Assembly (NCBI RefSeq): GCF_009498035.1
Contig: NZ_CP034550.1
Coordinates: 4,588,001 to 4,652,000 of the forward strand
DNA from: Saccharothrix syringae
GTDB lineage: Bacteria > Actinomycetota > Actinomycetes > Mycobacteriales > Pseudonocardiaceae
Direction: 5' to 3'
DNA: 64,000 nucleotides
A program made the translations under genes and the position numbers. Positions 17,830 through 26,981 of the stretch are shown piece after piece; positions within the stretch are counted from its first letter, which is position 1, and each line of letters begins with the position of its first letter. The notes under the pieces were generated by a model, which was given only the letters and a program-made list of their open reading frames with translations, ran no database searches and was not told where the DNA came from.

Positions 17830-18489
17830 CTAGAACGCCTGGTTGGCGAAACCGCGGCGGGCCGCCGCGGACAGGAAGGTCTGCCACGCCGAGGTGCTGG
17901 TGTGCGGGTCGCCGGTGACGCCCAGCCGCGACTTGGCGGTGGTGAACGCGCTCGTCGTCAGCGGGCCCCAGATGCCGTCCACGGCCAGGCCGGAGTTCAT
18001 GAAGTTGTTGCACAGGGACTGCACGAACTTCGTGTCGCTCTCCGAGCCGGTGACGCAGCGGGCGGGCAGCCCGCCGAAGTCGGAGTGGATGTGGTCGGCG
18101 TGGTCGGCGTTGTACCAGCCGTCCAGCACGTACCGGAACCGCCGCCGGCACACCGCGTCCACCGCCAGGTACCGGCGGCGCGTGGCCTGGGTGCCGGAGG
18201 CGTGCTCGCGGTCCAGCGGCGAGCAGGTCTGGCCGCCGCTCCACCGGACGTGGTCGAGGTCCATCGCGGTGCCCGCGCCGTGCTCGCCGGGCTTGTTCAC
18301 GTAGAAGCCCGCCGACACCAGGTAGGTGATGCTGCCGTAGGCCGACGACAGGGACCGCAGGTCCCGGATCCACAGCACCAGGCTGTCGTAGAACTCCTGG
18401 GTCGCCTGCCAGTTGCGCAGCGTGGTGTCGCCGCGGCTGGAGCGCCAGTAGTAGACCGGCGTGCCGTCGATGCGCTGGAACGTGATCAT
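17830..18489 (-). CDS. Extensin-like peptidase-fold protein with peptidoglycan-binding-like C-terminus
   Basis: A 219-residue protein. The core has GAGTAMDLDHVRW and DHADHIHSDF, metal-binding His/Asp motifs of the extensin-like/D-Ala-D-Ala (VanY/MepA-like) fold. The C-terminal ~80 residues (FMNSGLAVDGIWGPLT, then TKSRLG-like helices) resemble a peptidoglycan-binding domain. It may trim or bind cell-wall peptides. No signal peptide is visible from ATG 18489, which overlaps the stop of the upstream exported protein gene, so export by another route or a missed start is possible. Confidence 0.72.
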   Translation of the reverse strand: MITFQRIDGTPVYYWRSSRGDTTLRNWQATQEFYDSLVLWIRDLRSLSSAYGSITYLVSAGFYVNKPGEHGAGTAMDLDHVRWSGGQTCSPLDREHASGTQATRRRYLAVDAVCRRRFRYVLDGWYNADHADHIHSDFGGLPARCVTGSESDTKFVQSLCNNFMNSGLAVDGIWGPLTTSAFTTAKSRLGVTGDPHTSTSAWQTFLSAAARRGFANQAF

Positions 18490-19322
18490 CGGGTCGCCTC
18501 CGCGGTGATCAGGCGGCCACCGGCCAGCCAGGCCGAGCGGGCGCCCACGACGCCCAGCGCCTTCGCGTCCGCGGGCACGGCGGGCTGCCGCCGGTCCGCG
18601 TCGAGGAAGCCGGTCAGCGGGACCGCCTCGACCAGCTCGTTGCCGACCCAGTGCACGCCGCCGCCGAGCGCGGCCAGGCCGCGCACCGCGACGCCGTCCA
18701 GCCGGGGCCGGGCGGTCCAGTTCACGCCGTCGGCGGAGGTGTGCAGGACGGTGCCGACCCGGTCGACCGCCGCCGCGACCCAGCCGCCGGGGGTGCGGGC
18801 CACCGCGGTGGCGGCCAGGCCGTCGGTCCACTCCAGGCCGCGCACGCGCACGGTCGCCCAGCCGGAGGCGGTGCGGCGGGCCGCGATGCGGACCACCGAG
18901 GCCCGCTCCTGCTTGACCACGGAGCCGAGCGCCAGCCCGCCGCCGACGGCGGTGAACTGCGAGCCCACGCCGTGCAGGCGGCGCACCTCGTGCCAGGCGG
19001 TGCCGTCGGTGGACTCCCAGATCGCCGCGACCGGCTGGTCGCCGCCGAGCGAGCCGACCGCGACCAGCCGGTCGCCGTCGACGGTCGCGTCGACCAGGTC
19101 CGCGGTGCCGAGGCCGGTGGTGATGCGCACCGAGCCGCTCTCGTCGAGCAGCGCCCACTGGCCGTCGACCCGCGTGAGCGCGGCGGGGGTGCCGTCCGGG
19201 GCGAGCAGCGCGCCCGCGGTCTCGCCCGGTGCGGCAGCCGCCGCGCGGGCCGGTGTTGCGGTGGTGGTGACCAGGGCCGCGGTCGCCGCGGCTCCCAGCA
19301 CGAACGTTCGCCGATCGAGCAC
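18486..19322 (-). CDS. Tat-exported beta-propeller-like protein
   Basis: A 278-residue protein beginning LDRRTFVLGAAATAALV, a twin-arginine signal (RRTFVLG) followed by a hydrophobic stretch and AxA cleavage site. The mature part has repeating VDGDRLVAVGSL and W-containing strands (WESTDGTAWHEV, TSADGVNW) as in sialidase/propeller folds. Function is unknown. GTG 19322 has AAAGGA upstream. It overlaps the extensin-like gene by 4 nt, so the two extracellular proteins are made together. Confidence 0.8.
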   Translation of the reverse strand: MLDRRTFVLGAAATAALVTTTATPARAAAAAPGETAGALLAPDGTPAALTRVDGQWALLDESGSVRITTGLGTADLVDATVDGDRLVAVGSLGGDQPVAAIWESTDGTAWHEVRRLHGVGSQFTAVGGGLALGSVVKQERASVVRIAARRTASGWATVRVRGLEWTDGLAATAVARTPGGWVAAAVDRVGTVLHTSADGVNWTARPRLDGVAVRGLAALGGGVHWVGNELVEAVPLTGFLDADRRQPAVPADAKALGVVGARSAWLAGGRLITAEATR

Positions 19323-19480
19323 GTCAGTCCTTTCGGGGCAGGGGGAAGTGCTGACGTGGCGCAGGGCCGGTTGGAAGATTTCCAACGACGAGTATTGAAC
19401 CGGCCGGGAGCGAGGGCAATGGTCCGTTCCGCCCAAAACATCAACAACCGCCGGCGGTGAACGGGCGTGCGCGGAGTAGG

Positions 19481-19570
19481 ATGGCACCCGTTCGCGACTG
19501 GCGTGCCGAGGGTGGAACCGACCACCGGGGAGCGAGGCCGGAACGCACCGCGCGCCTGGGTGCCACGGCA
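19481..19570 (+). promoter_or_regulatory. ZTP riboswitch (pfl motif) controlling glyA
   Basis: The segment contains CGCGACTGGCG, then a hairpin GGTGG-aaccga-CCACC (stem 19511-19515 / 19522-19526) followed by GGGGAGCG, and finally CGCCTGGG. These are the invariant blocks of the ZTP-sensing pfl RNA in the right order and spacing. Outer pairing of GGCACCC (19483-19489) with GGGTGCC (19558-19564) closes it. ZTP accumulates when 10-formyl-THF is short, and glyA supplies one-carbon units. A possible -10 box TAGGAT lies at 19477-19482, so transcription would start right at the aptamer. Confidence 0.92.
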
Positions 19571-19596
19571 GCGCTCGCGCGCGCGTGGAGGCAGTC

Positions 19597-20853
<1,257 letters not shown>

Positions 20854-20885
20854 GGTTTCGGGGCGGCTGCCTGGGCTGGGGTTGA

Positions 20886-21011
20886 GGTGCCCGGCCCGGT
20901 GGCGGGTTGGTGCCCGGTGGCGGGTTGGTGCCCGGGGGTGGTTGGTGCCCGGTGGCGGGTGGCGGGTGGCGGGTGGCGGGTGGCGGGTGGCGGGTGGCGG
21001 GTTGGCCGGCC
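20886..21011. repeat. G-rich tandem repeats after glyA
   Basis: Two longer units (GGTGCCCGGTGGCGGGTT-like) are followed by at least seven copies of the 7-mer GGCGGGT. The G-run spacing could form G-quadruplexes on the + strand. No other gene lies here. Confidence 0.85.
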
Positions 21012-21029
21012 CGGGGTGCCGGCCTCCCC

Positions 21030-21830
21030 TCAGCCCAGCCCCGGCCGGGCGCAGCGGACCGCGTCGGCCAACCGCGCCACGTCCTCGCGGAACGTCTCGT
21101 GCCGGACGGTGACGCACCCGGTGCCCGGCAGCGGGTCGGCGGGCGGCTCGGCCCCGTCGACCAGCACCGGGATCACCGGCACCGACCGGGTCCGCGCCGC
21201 CTCGACGTGCCCGAGCACGGCCTCCGTCGGCGCCCAGCCCGGCCCGATCACGGCCAGCAGCACGTCGCACTGCGCCACGTCGCCCACCACCGACCGGCCG
21301 ATGTCGTCGAGCCGGTCGGCGATCCGGCCCGCCAGGTGCAGGTCCTGCGGCCGGTGGCTGAGGAACAGCCGGGCGGGCCGCTCGGCGGGCGGCAGCTCGA
21401 TCCCGGCCAGCACGGCGAACGCCCGGTCCCGCACGTCGGCGGTCGGCACCCCGGAGCGCGCCAGCACGTCCGGCGCCACGCCGTCGTCCTCCGCGAGCAG
21501 CCCCAGCAGCAGGTGCTCGGTGTCGACCCGGCGGTGCCCGAGCGCGAACGCCTCCCGCACCGCCGCGGCCAGCGCCCGCTTGGCGCCGGGGGTGAAGGGG
21601 AGGTGGCCGGGCACCGGCAGGCTGCCCCGGCCGTCGAGCGCCCGCACGTGCGCCCGGCAGCCGGGCAGCGACAGGCCCAGCGACCCGAGCACGGCCGCCG
21701 CCGCGCCGCCCTGGCCGAGCAGGCCCAGCAGCAGGTGCCCGGTGCTGATGGAGGTGTGGTTGAGCCCCCGCGCCTCCTGGAGCGCGAGCGCGGAGACCCG
21801 TTGCGCCCCGTCCGTGAACCGCTCCGACAT
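21030..21830 (-). CDS. Clp N-terminal (ClpA/C-type) domain fused to a TIR-like domain
   Basis: A 266-residue protein. Residues ~1-145 are a double Clp-N repeat (ALALQEARGLNHTSISTGHLLLGLL; the second copy EAFALGHRRVDTEHLLLGLL), the module by which ClpC/ClpA bind adaptors and substrates. No AAA+ domain follows. From ~155 it reads RLFLSHRPQDLHLAGRIADRL, then CDVLLAVIGPGW and VIPVLVDGAEPP, matching TIR_2 strands A, D and E of actinobacterial TIR proteins. The stretch between strands A and D is about 30 residues shorter than usual, so NADase activity is doubtful. ATG 21830 has AAGGA upstream. Confidence 0.8.
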   Translation of the reverse strand: MSERFTDGAQRVSALALQEARGLNHTSISTGHLLLGLLGQGGAAAAVLGSLGLSLPGCRAHVRALDGRGSLPVPGHLPFTPGAKRALAAAVREAFALGHRRVDTEHLLLGLLAEDDGVAPDVLARSGVPTADVRDRAFAVLAGIELPPAERPARLFLSHRPQDLHLAGRIADRLDDIGRSVVGDVAQCDVLLAVIGPGWAPTEAVLGHVEAARTRSVPVIPVLVDGAEPPADPLPGTGCVTVRHETFREDVARLADAVRCARPGLG

Positions 21831-22077
21831 CAGTCCTTCGCCACCGCTCGACCCGGCACGGGTGCTTCCAGGCGACGCACCCCGAGCGGACGCGTCGCAA
21901 GCCACCGCGTCGCAAGCCACCGCGCCCCGAGCCACCGCGCCCCCGGGCGGCGCCGCTCCCCGCCTCCGGGCCGGGGAACCGAGGTGCCCCCGGGGGTGCG
22001 TTCGGTCGATGTGTCAGGCACCCCGGCCCCCTCCGCGCTCGGCCTGTGACCAGTCCATCGCACAGAGTTTCCGGGTG

Positions 22078-23004
22078 TTACCGGAATTTGTCAGTAGCCA
22101 GGACGCGGGCGGCCGTCATCGCGTCGTTCCCGCCGTGGTCGGTGTCGGGGATCATGACCAGCTCGGCGTCGGGCCACGCGTGCACCAGCCGCCACGGCGT
22201 GCCGATCAGGTTGCCCAGGTCGAGCACACCTTGAACGATCACGCCCGGGATGCCCCTGAGCTTCCACGCCTCCTCGATCACGACCCCCTCGCGCAGCCAC
22301 GACCCGTGGGCCCAGTAGTGGGTGACGAGCCGGGCGAACGCCAGCCGGAACCCCGGCGGGTCGAAGCGGTCGTTGCCGGGCGCCGGGGGCACGATGGCGT
22401 CCTCCCACCGGCACCACTCGTCGGCCGCCGCCTGGTGCACGGCCGGGTCGGGGTCCAGCAGCAGCTCCAGGTAGGCGGCCGACAGGTCGTCCCCGTGGGG
22501 CGCGTGGGCGCGGAACCGGGCCCACGCCTCCGGGAACAGGGGTGCCAGGCCCCTGGTCAGCAGGTCGGTCTCCTCGCGCATGCCGGTGGCCACGCCCGCG
22601 TGCACCATCTCGCTCACCCGGTGCGGGAACCGCTCGGCGTAGACCAGGCCCAGCACCGAGCCCCACGACGCGGCGAAGACCAGCCAGCGCTCGATCCCCA
22701 GGTGCTCGCGCAGCAGCTCGATGTCGGCCACCAGGTGGTCGGTGGTGTTGGTGGACAGGTCGACCGAGGGGCTGCTCGCGTGGGGCGTGCTGCGGCCGCA
22801 CCCGCGCTGGTCGAACAGCACCACCCGGTAGGCCGTGGGGTCGAAGTAGCGGCGGGCCCGGGGTGTGCAGCCCGCCCCGGGCCCGCCGTGGAGCACGAGG
22901 GCCGGTTTGCCGTTCGGGTTGCCGCACACCTCCCAGTGCACGAGGTGACCACCGCCCACGTCGAGCATGCCGCTGTCGTGGGGCTCGATCTCCGGGTACA
23001 GCAC
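22078..23004 (-). CDS. pip: Proline iminopeptidase (alpha/beta hydrolase)
   Basis: A 308-residue serine peptidase removing N-terminal proline. The alpha/beta-hydrolase pattern includes HGGPGAGC, FDQRGCGRSTPH, the nucleophile elbow AASWGSVLG (Ser), and DTDHGG with the catalytic His. The acid in VLD is the likely third member. GTG 23004. It is 33 bp downstream of the F420/NADP-type reductase gene on the same strand, and an imperfect dyad lies in between. Confidence 0.9.
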   Translation of the reverse strand: MLYPEIEPHDSGMLDVGGGHLVHWEVCGNPNGKPALVLHGGPGAGCTPRARRYFDPTAYRVVLFDQRGCGRSTPHASSPSVDLSTNTTDHLVADIELLREHLGIERWLVFAASWGSVLGLVYAERFPHRVSEMVHAGVATGMREETDLLTRGLAPLFPEAWARFRAHAPHGDDLSAAYLELLLDPDPAVHQAAADEWCRWEDAIVPPAPGNDRFDPPGFRLAFARLVTHYWAHGSWLREGVVIEEAWKLRGIPGVIVQGVLDLGNLIGTPWRLVHAWPDAELVMIPDTDHGGNDAMTAARVLATDKFR

Positions 23005-23027
23005 GTCCGACCTCCTCGAAGAGATAC

Positions 23028-23039
23028 AACAGTGCTGTT
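23028..23039. promoter_or_regulatory. Small dyad AACAG-TG-CTGTT
   Basis: AACAG and CTGTT are exact reverse complements with 2 nt between. It lies in the short gap before pip, overlapping the TAA of the upstream gene. It could be a regulator site for an internal promoter; there is no more evidence than symmetry. Confidence 0.3.
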
Positions 23040-23655
23040 ACATTAGCCCGGACGCCTCCGGGAGCGGAGGGAATATCGAGCGCACGTCCGCGCCGCCGAC
23101 CCACAGCCCGATGGCGAACGCGGTCGTGGCCTCCAGCAGCTCGGCGCGCTCCAGCGGCCCGCCGTCCACCGGCACGCACCCGATCGAGCGCACCAGCTCG
23201 CGCACCACCCCCAGCGCCGCCGCCGAGTCCCCGCACAGCGGCACGCCCAGCGGTCGCCCCTCGAAGACCAGCGACGGCAACCGCCACACGCCCACGTGGC
23301 ACAGGTTGAACGCCTTGACCACGTGCGCGCCCGTCCGCTCGGCCAGCCGCACCGCGGCCCGCGGCTCGTCGAGCGCGAAGCGCCCCGGCACCACCGAGTT
23401 GGTGCAGTCGACCACCACCCGCCCCGGCGCCGGGCCCAGCACCTCGGCCGCCACCGCCGCGGGCACCGCGAGCAGCACCGCGTCCCCGAACGCCACCGCG
23501 TCCGCGGGCGACCCGGCGACCGCCCCGACCCGCGCGGCCACCGCGCGCGACCGCTCCGGCGACCGCCCGCCGACCAGCACCTCGTGCCCCGCGGCGACCC
23601 ACCGGCCACCCAGCGCCTCGGCCATCCCGCCCGAACCGAGCACCCCGATCCGCAT
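23038..23655 (-). CDS. NADPH-dependent F420 reductase-like protein
   Basis: A 205-residue Rossmann protein opening MRIGVLGSGGMAEALGGRW, the GxGxxA-type NADP site of the FNO/F420-dependent NADP reductase family (NAD_binding_10/ProC-like). The C-terminal part has VVKAFN and a substrate-pocket helix. A true F420 reductase role cannot be concluded; related proteins act on unknown ketones. ATG 23655 has GGGAGGAAG upstream. It is divergent from the HxlR gene, and the space between them holds a perfect dyad, so HxlR likely controls it. Confidence 0.85.
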   Translation of the reverse strand: MRIGVLGSGGMAEALGGRWVAAGHEVLVGGRSPERSRAVAARVGAVAGSPADAVAFGDAVLLAVPAAVAAEVLGPAPGRVVVDCTNSVVPGRFALDEPRAAVRLAERTGAHVVKAFNLCHVGVWRLPSLVFEGRPLGVPLCGDSAAALGVVRELVRSIGCVPVDGGPLERAELLEATTAFAIGLWVGGADVRSIFPPLPEASGLM

Positions 23656-23700
23656 CCGCTTCCTCCCGTGGTTGGCTGCGGACCACGTTAGGGAGCGGTA

Positions 23701-23720
23701 CGGGCACCGAACGGTGCCCG
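23701..23720. promoter_or_regulatory. Perfect 9-bp inverted repeat between the HxlR and reductase genes
   Basis: CGGGCACCG-AA-CGGTGCCCG. It lies 13 bp upstream of the HxlR ATG and 45 bp upstream of the divergent reductase ATG. HxlR-type regulators bind such dyads; a hairpin with a 2-nt loop is unlikely. Confidence 0.65.
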
Positions 23721-23733
23721 CGAAAGGTGGATC

Positions 23734-24099
23734 ATGGCCTTCCTCGCCGACTGCCGCGCGCGGCTGGCGTTCGACCTGCTGGGCAACACCTGGCACCCGG
23801 TCCTGCTGCACGCGCTGCGCCACGGCCCGCGGCGCCCGGCCGACCTGCGCCGCGCCATCGGCGGCATCCGGCCGAAGGTGCTCACCGAGGCGCTGCGGCG
23901 CCTGGAGGCGGCCGGCCTGGTCGACCGGCGGGTCGGGCGCGACCGGGTCGAGTACGCGCTGACCGGGCTGGGCCGCAGCCTGCTCGACCCGATCGACGCG
24001 CTCGGCCGGTGGGCGCACGAGCGCGGCGACGAGGTGCGCCTGGACGACCCCGACGACGAGGTGCTTCCGGGCGGCCCCGGGATCAGCCCTCGATCGTGA
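23734..24099 (+). CDS. HxlR-family transcriptional regulator
   Basis: A 121-residue winged-helix protein with the HxlR signature RARLAFDLLGNTWHPVLLHALRHGPRRP (shown in part: LLGNTWHPVLLHAL), RRAIGGIRPKVLTEALRRLE and a winged turn VDRRVGRDRVEYALT. HxlR regulators sense reactive electrophiles or quinones and usually repress or activate a divergent oxidoreductase gene. ATG 23734 has AAAGG upstream and a dyad at 23701-23720. The 3' end overlaps the convergent CBM48 gene by 17 bp. Confidence 0.93.
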   Translation: MAFLADCRARLAFDLLGNTWHPVLLHALRHGPRRPADLRRAIGGIRPKVLTEALRRLEAAGLVDRRVGRDRVEYALTGLGRSLLDPIDALGRWAHERGDEVRLDDPDDEVLPGGPGISPRS

Positions 24100-24364
24100 T
24101 CACACCGCCCTGGTCGTCGACGTGCTGGGCGTCGCAGTCGTCAAACCACTGGCCGTCGGAGGCGAGGTAGCGGAAGCGGTGCGTGCCCGGCGGCAGCACG
24201 ACCGCCACCGTGCGCGTGCCGTCGCGGCGGGGGATGAGTTCGTGCACGCCGGGCGTCCAGTCGTTGAACGACCCCACCACGCTGACCGGGCCGTCCGGCC
24301 GGTCCAGCGGCAGCGAGAAGGTCACGTGGCGCTTGCCGCCGAACAGGCGGGTGCTGCGGAGCAT
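24083..24364 (-). CDS. CBM48/isoamylase N-terminal domain protein
   Basis: A 93-residue protein made of one early-set beta-sandwich: KRHVTFSLPLDR, VSVVGSFNDWTPG, RTVAVVLPPGTHRFRYLASDGQW. It is the glycogen-binding module seen in branching enzymes and AMP-kinase beta. Alone, it may bind glycogen or guide an enzyme. ATG 24364. Confidence 0.88.
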   Translation of the reverse strand: MLRSTRLFGGKRHVTFSLPLDRPDGPVSVVGSFNDWTPGVHELIPRRDGTRTVAVVLPPGTHRFRYLASDGQWFDDCDAQHVDDQGGVITIEG

Positions 24365-24589
24365 CGCGGTCCCTGCGGGTCGATCTTGCTCGTGGGGGTG
24401 CCCACAGCTTCCCGGTGGCGCGCTCCTGTTTCAAGTGGACGGTCACACGTCCGGGTGAGGTGGAGCGGGGACCCGGTCGGCCGAGTCGGCGGCGCGGTCC
24501 CACGTGGCACCGCGGACGAACACCCGCACCGGGACGGTCGTCCTGGCCGTTGTCGTTGCGCGTGCGACGGGAGAGGCAGGTCACAAGCT

Positions 24590-24619
24590 TGCAGTGCCTG
24601 CAAAGTTGCAGTGACTGCA
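24590..24619. promoter_or_regulatory. Two tandem TetR-type operators
   Basis: TGCAG-TGC-CTGCA (24590-24602) and TGCAG-TGA-CTGCA (24607-24619) are 5-3-5 dyads, 17 bp centre to centre, just before the TetR gene start (24642). A related TGCAC-GCC-GTGCA dyad stands before the P450 gene. Confidence 0.8.
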
Positions 24620-24641
24620 TCTTTTTCTCTACGCTGTCCCG

Positions 24642-25256
24642 GTGACCAAGTCGACGGGCGAGGGGCTGCGCGACCGCAAGAAGCGCCAGACCCGCAAGGC
24701 GCTCAGCCGGGCGGCCGTCGACCTGGTGGCCGAGCGCGGGCTCGACCACGTGACGGTGGAGGACATCAGCGCCGCGGCCGACGTGTCGCCGCGCACGTTC
24801 TTCAACTACTTCGCGAGCAAGGAGGACGCCGTCCTCGCGCCCGACCCGGAGGCGGGTGCCCGCCTGCGGGCCGGCGTGCTGGCCCAGCCCGCCGGGCTCT
24901 CCGCCGTCGAGGCGGTGCGCGAGGCGCTGCTGGCCGAGGTGTCGACCGAGCTCAACGAGGACCGGGAGTTCTGGGGCAGGCGGATGTGCGTGGTGCAGCG
25001 GTACCCCGTGCTGCTGGCCAAGGTGCTCGCCGGCGGCGAGCAGGTCGAGCGCGAGGTCGTGGCGGGCATCGCCGAGCGCGTGGGCGTGCCCGCCGACGCC
25101 ACCCACCCGATGCTGCTGGCCGCGGCCGCGGGTGCGGCGTTCCGGGTCGCGGTCGTCCGCTGGTCGGCCACCGCCGGGGACGCGACGCTGCCCGCCCTGC
25201 TCGTCGAGGCGTTCGACCTGCTGGCCGGTGGCCTCGCCGACCCGCCGCGGTCCTGA
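24642..25256 (+). CDS. TetR/AcrR-family regulator 1 (pump-linked)
   Basis: A 204-residue protein. Residues ~10-60 are the TetR helix-turn-helix (RKALSRAAVDLVAERGLDHV, then RTFFNYFASKEDAV). GTG 24642 has no Shine-Dalgarno sequence; leaderless translation from a promoter overlapping the two operators is likely. It is followed 113 bp later by the drug pump gene, so it is probably the local autorepressor and pump repressor. CTGCAG half-sites recur at 25325-25330 and 25345-25350 ahead of the pump. Confidence 0.9.
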   Translation: MTKSTGEGLRDRKKRQTRKALSRAAVDLVAERGLDHVTVEDISAAADVSPRTFFNYFASKEDAVLAPDPEAGARLRAGVLAQPAGLSAVEAVREALLAEVSTELNEDREFWGRRMCVVQRYPVLLAKVLAGGEQVEREVVAGIAERVGVPADATHPMLLAAAAGAAFRVAVVRWSATAGDATLPALLVEAFDLLAGGLADPPRS

Positions 25257-25369
25257 TCCACCGCGGTCCTGCGCCGCCGCACCCCTGCACCGCCGAGAGC
25301 ACCTCCGCACCACCGAGAACACCCCTGCAGCAACGAAAAAACCTCTGCAGTTCGAAAACCGGGGGGACC

Positions 25370-26911
25370 ATGACCACCGAAACCGGCACCCGTTCGCGCC
25401 GGGACGTCCTGCAAGCCATGTCCGGCCTGATGATGGGCATGTTCGTGTCCATCCTGGCCTCGACCATCGTGTCCAACGCGCTGCCGCGCATCATCGCCGA
25501 CCTGCACGGCTCGCAGTCGGTCTACACGTGGGTCGTCACCACCGAGCTGCTGGCCATGACGGCGACCGTGCCGCTGTGGGGCAAGCTCGCCGACCTCTAC
25601 AGCCGCAAGCTGCTCATCCAGCTCTCGCTGGGCCTGTTCGTGGTGGGTTCGCTCATCGCGGGCTTCTCGCCCAACGTCGAGGTGCTGATCGCCAGCCGCA
25701 TCGTGCAGGGCCTGGGCGCGGGCGGCATGACCGCGCTGGCCACCATCGTGATGGCGGCGATGATCCCGCCCCGCGAGATGGGCCGCTACGCGGGCATCTT
25801 CGGCGCGGTGTTCGGCGTCGGCACGGTCGCCGGCCCGCTCATCGGCGGCCTCCTGGTCGACACCTCGTGGCTGGGCTGGCGCTGGTGCTTCTTCATCGGC
25901 GTGCCGTTCACCCTCGCCTCGATCTTCCTGCTCCAGCGCACGCTGAACCTGCCGGTGGTGCGCAAGGAGGTCCACATCGACTACCTGGGCGCCGCGCTGA
26001 TCGTGGGCGGCGTGTCCACGCTGCTGGTGTGGTCGACGCTGGCCGGCCAGCAGTTCGAGTGGGTCTCGGGCTGGACCGCGCTGCTGGTCGGCGCGGGCGT
26101 GGTGCTGCTGGCCCTGGCGGTGTGGGTGGAGGGCCGGGTGAAGGACCCGATCGTGCCGCTGACCATCTTCGCCAACCGCACCGTCACCCTGACCACCCTG
26201 GCCAGCGCGCTGGTCGGCGTGGCGATGTTCGGCGGCACGGTGTTCCTGTCCCAGTACTTCCAGATCGGCCTGGGCAAGACGCCGACGCAGGCGGGCCTGA
26301 TGAGCCTGCCGATGATCTTCGGCCTGCTGGTGTCGTCCACCGTGGCCGGCCAGCTCATCACCAAGTGGGGCAGGTGGAAGGCGTTCCTGGTCGCCGGTGG
26401 CGTGATCATGATCGGCGGCATGCTGCTGCTGGCCACCATCGACGCGAACACCAGCGTGCCCGTGGTCTCGGTGCACATGGCCGTGCTGGGCATCGGCGTG
26501 GGCATGCTGATGCAGAACCTGGTGCTGGCGGCGCAGAACGACGTGCCCGCCAAGGACCTGGGCGCGACCACGTCCACGCTCACGTTCTTCCGCTCGCTCG
26601 GCGGCGCGATCGGCGTGAGCGCGCTCGGCGCGGTGCTGGCCAACCGGGTGGAGAGCCTGTCCGCGGAGAAGTTCGGCCCGGTGCCGGGCGGGCAGAGCGG
26701 CGAGGTGCCGGACCTGGCGCTGCTGCCGGAGCCGGTGCGGGCGATCGTGCGGGACATCTACGCCACCGCCACCGCGGAGCTGTTCCTGATCGGCGCGCCG
26801 ATCGCGCTGCTGGCCCTGCTGGCCGTGCTGTTCATCAAGGAGAAGCCGCTCAAGACGCTCAGCGGTGACGAGCGGCTGGCGGCCGAGAGCCAGGTGGCCG
26901 CCGCCCACTGA
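25370..26911 (+). CDS. DHA2-family MFS multidrug exporter, copy 1
   Basis: A 513-residue protein with 14 predicted membrane segments. Motifs typical of EmrB/QacA drug:H+ antiporters are WGKLADLYSRK (motif A), RIVQGLGAGGM (motif C-like region) and GAVFGVGTVAGPLIGG. ATG 25370 with GGGGGGA upstream. A 48-bp exact stretch (25859-25906) recurs in copy 2 at 30629-30676. It follows TetR regulator 1 and is probably induced by the compound it exports. Confidence 0.95.
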   Translation: MTTETGTRSRRDVLQAMSGLMMGMFVSILASTIVSNALPRIIADLHGSQSVYTWVVTTELLAMTATVPLWGKLADLYSRKLLIQLSLGLFVVGSLIAGFSPNVEVLIASRIVQGLGAGGMTALATIVMAAMIPPREMGRYAGIFGAVFGVGTVAGPLIGGLLVDTSWLGWRWCFFIGVPFTLASIFLLQRTLNLPVVRKEVHIDYLGAALIVGGVSTLLVWSTLAGQQFEWVSGWTALLVGAGVVLLALAVWVEGRVKDPIVPLTIFANRTVTLTTLASALVGVAMFGGTVFLSQYFQIGLGKTPTQAGLMSLPMIFGLLVSSTVAGQLITKWGRWKAFLVAGGVIMIGGMLLLATIDANTSVPVVSVHMAVLGIGVGMLMQNLVLAAQNDVPAKDLGATTSTLTFFRSLGGAIGVSALGAVLANRVESLSAEKFGPVPGGQSGEVPDLALLPEPVRAIVRDIYATATAELFLIGAPIALLALLAVLFIKEKPLKTLSGDERLAAESQVAAAH

Positions 26912-26934
26912 CCGCGGCCACGGGGCAGGACACG

Positions 26935-26974
26935 GTGTCGCATCCGCCCGGGTTGCCCCGGGCGGATGCGACAC
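26935..26974. promoter_or_regulatory. Perfect 18-bp inverted repeat before TetR 2
   Basis: Arms GTGTCGCATCCGCCCGGG and its exact complement are separated by TTGC and stop 7 bp before ATG 26982. It can serve as terminator for the pump gene or as an operator for the TetR gene. If transcribed, it would bury the start region, since no ribosome-binding site stands outside it. Confidence 0.8.
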
Positions 26975-26981
26975 TTCCCGC

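Noticed and set aside
20886..21011. Considered as CRISPR array
   Set aside because: Units are only 7-18 bp, contiguous, with no spacers and no cas genes nearby.
24122..25369. Long upstream extension of the pump 1 reading frame
   Set aside because: It runs through the TetR gene in another frame. The real start is ATG 25370 with a GGGGGGA ribosome-binding site.
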